NCBI GenBank assembly: GCA_905373315.1
Contig: CAJPSL010000011.1
Span: 1 to 9,337 of the forward strand
Length of the DNA: 9,337 nt
Direction of reading: 5' to 3'
DNA from: Candidatus Saccharimonadota bacterium
Lineage (GTDB): Bacteria; Patescibacteriota; Saccharimonadia; Saccharimonadales; Saccharimonadaceae
Positions 5,229 through 9,337 of this stretch are shown here, in pieces. The translations under genes were made by a program, and so were the position numbers. The notes beneath the pieces are model-generated. The model did not search any database. It saw only the letters and a list, made by a program, of their open reading frames with translations, and had not been told where the DNA came from. The first letter of the stretch is position 1, and the number at the start of each line of letters is the position of its first letter.

Positions 5229-6996
5229 AGAACTGAGAAAATACCTCGCGCTACGAGTGAAGATTATACGTCTTCGAGTGCGTCGTTTTTGCAAGAGATG
5301 TCATCAAGACTCATCGTCGAGATGGGTCTTTTATGGTGGTGTTAGTTTTTGTTTAATCTGTCTGTTGTCTGTGATTGTTCAATTGGGCTTTCCGGGCGAT
5401 CGTTTGACCAGTAGGGTGTACATGATGGGACGGAGTGTTAGCTGGTGGACGCGCAATGATATTGAGAAATTAGCGAAAGATAGTACCCCGCAGACGCAAC
5501 TGCAATTTGTGACAAGAAATGGTAAGCAAGCAGCTTCCGTAGACAATTTTGGCGGCACAGTGTGTAGTCATTGCGTTGCCGACAAGGCGTTGGACTATCC
5601 GTGGTGGCAGCGATTGATGCCGTTTAGTTTGTGGTGGCGTTCGGTCGAGGTTAACAATGCTGAAGTGAAATTTGATGAAAGTGCGTTGGAAGCGAAGATG
5701 GCTGAATATGGTGACAGCTTAACGTTGCCGCCCGAAAATGCACGAGTAGAGATTCAGAATGACAAGGTGGTGGTTGTAGCAGAGAAAGCTGGTCGTGAAC
5801 TGCAAAGTGTTGAGGCGCGTCAGGCGATAGCTTCGACCCAGTATTCTTTGGGTGACAAGACCGAGGTGCAGATGAAGGGTAAACGTCTGTCTGCCAAGGT
5901 GACGGAAAAACAGCTGCAAGAGTTACGCTCTCGTGTTGAAAAGATTTTGCAGCGAAATGTCACCGTGGAATTTGAAGGTAAGGCAGTCAAAGTTGACAAA
6001 TCAACCATCGCAAAGTTTTTGTCTTTCATCGAAGATGGACATAATATCCCCAAAATAGCGCTCAATCAGGCGAAACTAACGGAGTTTTTGGAACATTCAT
6101 TTGGCAAAGTAGTCAATAAACCAGCTGGTAAAACCGTTATTTATATGCATGACGGCACAGAGACGAAACGTGAGAATGGGGCGCCGGGCCGGGGCATCGA
6201 TGTCGCGCAAATGACGACAAAAGTACAAGAGGTGCTACTTGGTACGGAGGAAAAAGATAGTAAAATTGCCTTGCTGGCTAAACAGTTGCCTCCGCAGCCG
6301 GTATATAAAGAGACGTTTTCTCATTCGGCACTGGGGCTGCAGGCTTATGTCAATTCAGTGGCGCGTGATCATGATATTCGCCTGACAATTAGCCAATTGT
6401 CTGGCGAAAACTGGAATGCTCAGGTGCGCGGCAACGAGTCTAGTGTGTCGGCCAGCACCTACAAACTATATATAGCTATGGTTTTGATGGATAAAATTGA
6501 TAATAATCAGTTGACTATGAATGATAAAATCGGCGGGGCATCTGTGCAAGAATGTATAACGCGGATGATTGTAAACTCAGATAATGCGTGTCCGGAGGCA
6601 ACTATAGCACAATATACCGCTAGCGGTATTACTGAATATTTGCGTGAGGGCAAAGGGTTTAAGGATACGTCACTCAGGGGATCGTATGTGATGACGTCGA
6701 CTAATGATTTGGCGAAGATTTTGAAGGGAATTGATGACGGCACTTTAGTCAGAGGTAGCCACCGCGACTTCTTGTTGGGCTTGATGCAGCGACAGGTGTA
6801 TCGTCAGGGTATACCGGCTGGGAGTAATGGTACAGTGCAGGATAAGGTTGGTTTTTTGGAAGGCTACCTGAATGATGCGGCTATCGTGACTCATCCAAAG
6901 GGTAAGTATGTCATGTCAATCATCACCAAGAGTCAGTCATGGGGTAAAATAGCCGAGATAACTCGTAAGCTTGAGGATATTATGTATGGCGGTTAA
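5185..6996 (+). CDS. Membrane-anchored peptidoglycan-binding serine hydrolase (class A beta-lactamase/PBP fold)
   Basis: This 603-residue protein has a basic N-terminus, one predicted membrane helix (about 47-68, N-in) and a long extracytoplasmic part. YoaR/VanW-type peptidoglycan-binding repeats lie at about 155-235 and 255-370; one contains PPENARVEI then AGRELQ, and the second ends in PGRGIDV. The C-terminal domain (about 383-600) is a penicillin-recognising serine hydrolase: nucleophile motif S424-T-Y-K427, S465-D466-N467, and K554-V-G in place of KTG. The S-to-SDN and SDN-to-KTG spacings (41 and 89 residues) are shorter than in class A beta-lactamases (60 and 104), and I see no omega-loop Glu. 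A cell-wall DD-peptidase or transpeptidase role is therefore likelier than antibiotic hydrolysis (inference). ATG 5185 is chosen because it is the only ATG before the membrane helix and has GGGGG 9 nt upstream. It overlaps efp by 44 bp. Three CxxC pairs occur near the N-terminus. Confidence 0.85.
   Translation: MSTQRLVNIGKEKSRELRKYLALRVKIIRLRVRRFCKRCHQDSSSRWVFYGGVSFCLICLLSVIVQLGFPGDRLTSRVYMMGRSVSWWTRNDIEKLAKDSTPQTQLQFVTRNGKQAASVDNFGGTVCSHCVADKALDYPWWQRLMPFSLWWRSVEVNNAEVKFDESALEAKMAEYGDSLTLPPENARVEIQNDKVVVVAEKAGRELQSVEARQAIASTQYSLGDKTEVQMKGKRLSAKVTEKQLQELRSRVEKILQRNVTVEFEGKAVKVDKSTIAKFLSFIEDGHNIPKIALNQAKLTEFLEHSFGKVVNKPAGKTVIYMHDGTETKRENGAPGRGIDVAQMTTKVQEVLLGTEEKDSKIALLAKQLPPQPVYKETFSHSALGLQAYVNSVARDHDIRLTISQLSGENWNAQVRGNESSVSASTYKLYIAMVLMDKIDNNQLTMNDKIGGASVQECITRMIVNSDNACPEATIAQYTASGITEYLREGKGFKDTSLRGSYVMTSTNDLAKILKGIDDGTLVRGSHRDFLLGLMQRQVYRQGIPAGSNGTVQDKVGFLEGYLNDAAIVTHPKGKYVMSIITKSQSWGKIAEITRKLEDIMYGG
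6973..6976 (+). promoter_or_regulatory. Ribosome site of tlyA inside the hydrolase gene
   Basis: GAGG lies 9 nt before ATG 6986 and within the last codons of the hydrolase gene. It supports 6986 rather than the in-frame TTG at 6971, which would include the site in the coding region. Confidence 0.6.
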
Positions 6997-7723
6997 GAGG
7001 CGGCTTGATAAAGAACTGGTTGCTCGAGGCCTGGTTGCTAGTAGATCACAAGCTGAAAATTATATTCGCCTCGGTGATGTTCTGGTTGATGGAAAGGTGG
7101 TACAAAAGCCAGGTTATATGGTGGATGATCAGGTGTTGATTACGTTGTCAGCACGTGAGCGATACGTTAGTCGTGCGGGATTAAAGTTAGCGAGCGTTGC
7201 TTCAGTCTTGGGCGTTAGGTTTACTGACCGCATCGTGCTGGATGTCGGCAGTAGCACTGGTGGATTTACTGATTATGCGCTGAAACATGGTGCCAAAAAA
7301 GTATACGCAGTTGATGTTGGAACTGATCAGTTGCATCCAGATTTGCGGCGTGACTCAAGGATAGAATTGCACGAAAAAACTGATATTCGGGATTTTGTGC
7401 CAGACGAAGCGCCAGATATTGTGCTGATCGACGTATCGTTTATCAGTTTACGGCAAATTTTACCGCATCTTGTAAGCATTTGTAAGGATACGACACTGAT
7501 TGTGGCTATGGTTAAGCCACAGTTTGAAGCTGCGCGTCAGCAACTGGGTAACAGTGGTGTCATCAAAAATGATACAATTCGGCGGCAGATTTTGCGTGAT
7601 TTTGAGGCGTGGTCGGCAAAATTGTTCGTGACGGTGGACAAAGCTGATAGCGCCGTGGCTGGAGCTCGCGGTAATCGTGAGCGATTTTATGCACTAAAAG
7701 TAGCCAAACCAACTACACGTTAA
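6986..7723 (+). CDS. tlyA: TlyA-family rRNA 2'-O-methyltransferase (hemolysin A family)
   Basis: This 245-residue protein is typical TlyA length. The family methylates ribose 2'-OH of cytidines in 16S and often 23S rRNA, using S-adenosylmethionine; the name hemolysin is historical. An S4 RNA-binding domain (about 3-60) starts RRLDKELVARGL and contains RSQAENYIRLGDVLVDG. The linker VSRAGLKL leads to an FtsJ-like Rossmann domain with the SAM loop DVGSSTGGFT (86-95). The likely catalytic tetrad is K67, D149 (DVSFISL), K177 (MVKPQFE) and E232, matching the spacing of the mycobacterial enzyme. It overlaps the hydrolase gene by 11 bp, indicating co-transcription and possibly coupled translation. 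Its end overlaps the end of ychF by 11 bp on the other strand. Whether it modifies one or both subunits cannot be told from sequence. Confidence 0.94.
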   Translation: MAVKRRLDKELVARGLVASRSQAENYIRLGDVLVDGKVVQKPGYMVDDQVLITLSARERYVSRAGLKLASVASVLGVRFTDRIVLDVGSSTGGFTDYALKHGAKKVYAVDVGTDQLHPDLRRDSRIELHEKTDIRDFVPDEAPDIVLIDVSFISLRQILPHLVSICKDTTLIVAMVKPQFEAARQQLGNSGVIKNDTIRRQILRDFEAWSAKLFVTVDKADSAVAGARGNRERFYALKVAKPTTR

Positions 7724-8792
7724 ATCTAAACTCAACGACATCATCAGGTTGCATGACGTAGGTTTTACCTTCGGTCCGTATCTTGCCAGCAGCGCGGGCG
7801 GCAGCTTCAGAGCCAGCACTGACGAGGTCGTGATAGTCGACCACTTGAGCAGCAATGAAGCCTCTTTCAAAGTCGGTGTGAATAACGCCAGCAGCCTGTG
7901 GCGCCGTCCATCCTTTGTGGATAGTCCAGGCACGAACCTCTTTAGGTCCAGCAGTTAAGTAACTTTGAAGGCCGAGGGTATCATACGCGGCATGAATCAA
8001 TTGCATGAGTCCGGTTTCCGTGACACCGTAACTTTCCAACAGCTCGGCAGCTTCTGCGGGTGATAGTCCCTTCAGCTCTTCTTCCAGTTTGGCACTCAAA
8101 AACAAAGCTTTAGCAGGCGCCACCAAGGAAGTCAGCTCTGATTGCAGCGTAGCATCGGTTAGTCCCGCCTCGTCAACATTGAATGCATAAATAACCGGTT
8201 TGGCAGTTAACAAGTGAAGATCTTGAATCAATTCTGTGTTCAGGTCGACTATTGAAGATAGCGGTACACCAGACTGCAGTTGTTCTAGGAGTGTTTGTAG
8301 ATAGGTGACTTCTTCGCGAGCTGCCGGACGGGCTTTGGCCTCTTTCTGTAACCGTGGCAATCGATTTTCTATGGTTTGAATATCTGCTAAGATTAGCTCG
8401 GTGTTGATGATCTCAATGTCAGCTTTGGGGTTGACTGGTGCTTCATCATGGCGCAAAATGGCGTTATTTTCAAAAGCACGAACCACATGCACAATTGCGT
8501 CACATTGCCGGATGTTTGCTAAAAACTTATTGCCCAAACCCTCACCTTTGGAGGCGCCTGCTACTAACCCGGCGATATCCACAAATGTCACCGTGGCTGG
8601 CAGAATTTTCTCTGAGCCGTATAATTTTGCTAAAACCTCCAGCCGTTCGTCTGGCACCGGAACAATTCCCGTGTTCGGCTCAATCGTCGCAAAAGGGTAG
8701 TTTGCCGCTAAAATATCGTTGTTTGTTAATGCATTAAACGTGGTTGACTTGCCAACATTGGGGAGCCCCACGATACCAATAGATAAACTCAT
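7713..8792 (-). CDS. ychF: Ribosome-associated GTPase/ATPase YchF (Obg family)
   Basis: This 359-residue protein is slightly shorter than E. coli YchF (363). YchF is an Obg-family P-loop NTPase that prefers ATP, binds ribosomes and is linked to stress responses and translation start control. The G domain shows G1 GLPNVGKST (9-17), switch I around YPFATIEPN (32-40), G3 DIAGL (72-76) with Leu at the usual catalytic Gln position as in the family, the YchF-type G4 N205-VDE208 in place of NKxD, and SAK at 233-235. A coiled-coil insertion lies at about 130-180, and a C-terminal TGS domain at about 275-359 contains GPKEVRAWTIHKGWTAPQAAG. No Shine-Dalgarno precedes the ATG. A TGG-TATAAT box ends 6 nt upstream, so the mRNA is probably leaderless. 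Its 3' end overlaps tlyA by 11 bp. Confidence 0.97.
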   Translation of the reverse strand: MSLSIGIVGLPNVGKSTTFNALTNNDILAANYPFATIEPNTGIVPVPDERLEVLAKLYGSEKILPATVTFVDIAGLVAGASKGEGLGNKFLANIRQCDAIVHVVRAFENNAILRHDEAPVNPKADIEIINTELILADIQTIENRLPRLQKEAKARPAAREEVTYLQTLLEQLQSGVPLSSIVDLNTELIQDLHLLTAKPVIYAFNVDEAGLTDATLQSELTSLVAPAKALFLSAKLEEELKGLSPAEAAELLESYGVTETGLMQLIHAAYDTLGLQSYLTAGPKEVRAWTIHKGWTAPQAAGVIHTDFERGFIAAQVVDYHDLVSAGSEAAARAAGKIRTEGKTYVMQPDDVVEFRFNV

Positions 8793-8798
8793 GAGCTT

Positions 8799-8807
8799 AT
8801 TATACCA
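8799..8807 (-). promoter_or_regulatory. Extended -10 promoter of ychF, probably leaderless
   Basis: The minus strand reads TGG-TATAAT, a perfect extended -10, ending 6 nt before the ychF ATG. The -35 region is weak. The right-hand part of this box (8804-8807) belongs to the dyad at 8804-8818. Confidence 0.7.
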
Positions 8808-8818
8808 TCACTGATGGT
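8804..8818. promoter_or_regulatory. Perfect dyad between divergent promoters (candidate operator)
   Basis: ACCATC-ACT-GATGGT is a 6-bp perfect inverted repeat with a 3-bp centre. It overlaps the extended -10 of ychF at one end and the first base of the -35 of the divergent gene at the other. Both predicted transcription starts lie outside it, so it would act as DNA rather than RNA, for example as a repressor site controlling both genes (inference). No regulator gene is adjacent. Confidence 0.45.
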
Positions 8819-8846
8819 TGCAAGGATAGCGTAGCTGTATTAGAAT
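8818..8846 (+). promoter_or_regulatory. Promoter of the last gene, probably leaderless
   Basis: TTGCAA (8818-8823, 4 of 6 to TTGACA) is followed by 17 bp and TAGAAT (8841-8846, 5 of 6 to TATAAT). Only 7 nt separate the -10 from ATG 8854, and there is no Shine-Dalgarno. Confidence 0.5.
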
Positions 8847-8853
8847 AAGCAGT

Positions 8854-9337
8854 ATGAAGAAAGTGATTATATGGGGTATTATATCAGTAGTAGTCGTCGT
8901 GGCTATTGTCGTCGCTGGCGTAAAAAGCGGGTTTCTCTACCTGGGCTTTAAGCAGCCACAGCAAGTGGTGAAAACACCGTATGTGATATGTGGCAAAGAT
9001 ATGATTGACCGGTATAATAAAATTCGTCAAGACACCGACTTGTCAGTTGATGAAGCAGCCAAGAAAAAACATAGCGAAGAAATGAAACAATTTGTTGATG
9101 ATGTGAAGGCAAAAAAGGATTATGACAAGGATCCAACCTGTGCGTTCATGGCCTTGGCGTATCCGTTCTACTATACCCGAGATGCAGCTGCGGCAAAAAG
9201 TGGCTATGAAGCCCTTGAAAAAGCAGTGAACAATTCTGGTGTATATGTAGACCATCGAGTTAATGACATTATTACCCTTGATGCCATAAAGAATATTGTG
9301 GGCTCACATGATAAGCAGGGTGATCAGAGGCGGGGAG
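8854..9337 (+). CDS. Membrane-anchored or secreted protein, unrecognised (3' end cut by window)
   Basis: An open frame of 161 codons runs without a stop off the window end. I do not recognise the family. Residues 2-3 are Lys, and a strongly hydrophobic Val/Ile-rich helix spans about 4-23 (signal anchor or signal peptide; there is no lipobox Cys next to it). The rest should lie outside the membrane: two cysteines (C46 in YVICGKD and C96 in DPTCAFM) that could form a disulfide, a Lys/Glu-rich helical stretch at about 64-92, then a Tyr-rich and Ala-rich part (about 103-125) and a C-terminal part beginning SGVYVDHRV. The start is supported by the position of the hydrophobic helix and by a promoter 7 nt upstream. 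It diverges from ychF across a 61-bp gap with a dyad. It may be an adhesin, a pilus or host-contact factor or a small periplasmic protein, but nothing in the sequence decides this. Confidence 0.75.
   Translation, partial: MKKVIIWGIISVVVVVAIVVAGVKSGFLYLGFKQPQQVVKTPYVICGKDMIDRYNKIRQDTDLSVDEAAKKKHSEEMKQFVDDVKAKKDYDKDPTCAFMALAYPFYYTRDAAAAKSGYEALEKAVNNSGVYVDHRVNDIITLDAIKNIVGSHDKQGDQRRG

Noticed and set aside
8401..8737. Two overlapping + strand open frames antisense to ychF
   Set aside because: Both lie over the conserved G domain of YchF, lack ribosome sites and encode no recognisable domain.

Overview
The window looks like a housekeeping stretch of a small-genome bacterium, most likely a member of Candidatus Saccharibacteria (TM7; Patescibacteria/CPR). 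This is an inference from protein character and gene order: rnj next to a compact ftsK, an rpsF-ssb-rpsR cluster followed by efp instead of rplI, and a membrane-anchored YoaR-type peptidoglycan-binding/serine-hydrolase fusion. Intergenic gaps are very short and genes overlap. The standard genetic code fits: no long gene contains an in-frame TGA.

Layout. Bases 1-45 are an exact inverted copy of the ftsK start (359-403), so the left edge is probably a contig end with a fold-back join. Then come the C-terminal end of RNase J (48-287), a promoter region with two TATAAT boxes, and ftsK/spoIIIE (360-2585). Facing it on the minus strand is a stand-alone prephenate dehydratase, pheA (3413-2604). From the divergent region at 3414-3548 a + strand cluster runs rpsF, ssb, rpsR, efp, a membrane serine hydrolase and tlyA (3549-7723). 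The last two genes overlap their upstream neighbours. tlyA collides tail to tail with ychF (8792-7713, minus) by 11 bp. A 61-bp divergent promoter region carrying a perfect dyad separates ychF from an unrecognised membrane or secreted protein (8854 onward) that is cut by the window end. No stretch over 300 bases lacks a gene.

How the genes work together. The central cluster is about translation: small-subunit proteins S6 and S18, EF-P for polyproline stalls and the TlyA rRNA 2'-O-methyltransferase. It also holds SSB and a cell-wall enzyme. FtsK moves DNA at the division septum, RNase J turns over RNA, and YchF is a ribosome-associated ATPase. A recurring feature is two apparent modes of translation start. 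Cluster genes mostly have Shine-Dalgarno sites. pheA, ychF and the last gene have a -10 box 6-7 nt before the ATG and no Shine-Dalgarno, and ftsK is similar at 11 nt, which suggests leaderless or nearly leaderless mRNAs.

I found no mobile element, CRISPR array, tRNA, rRNA or obvious new defence or biosynthetic system. The best leads are the inverted repeat at the edge, the leaderless-promoter pattern, the rpsF leader, the EF-P loop variant, the altered Phe-binding motif of PheA, the hydrolase architecture and the dyad between the ychF promoters.
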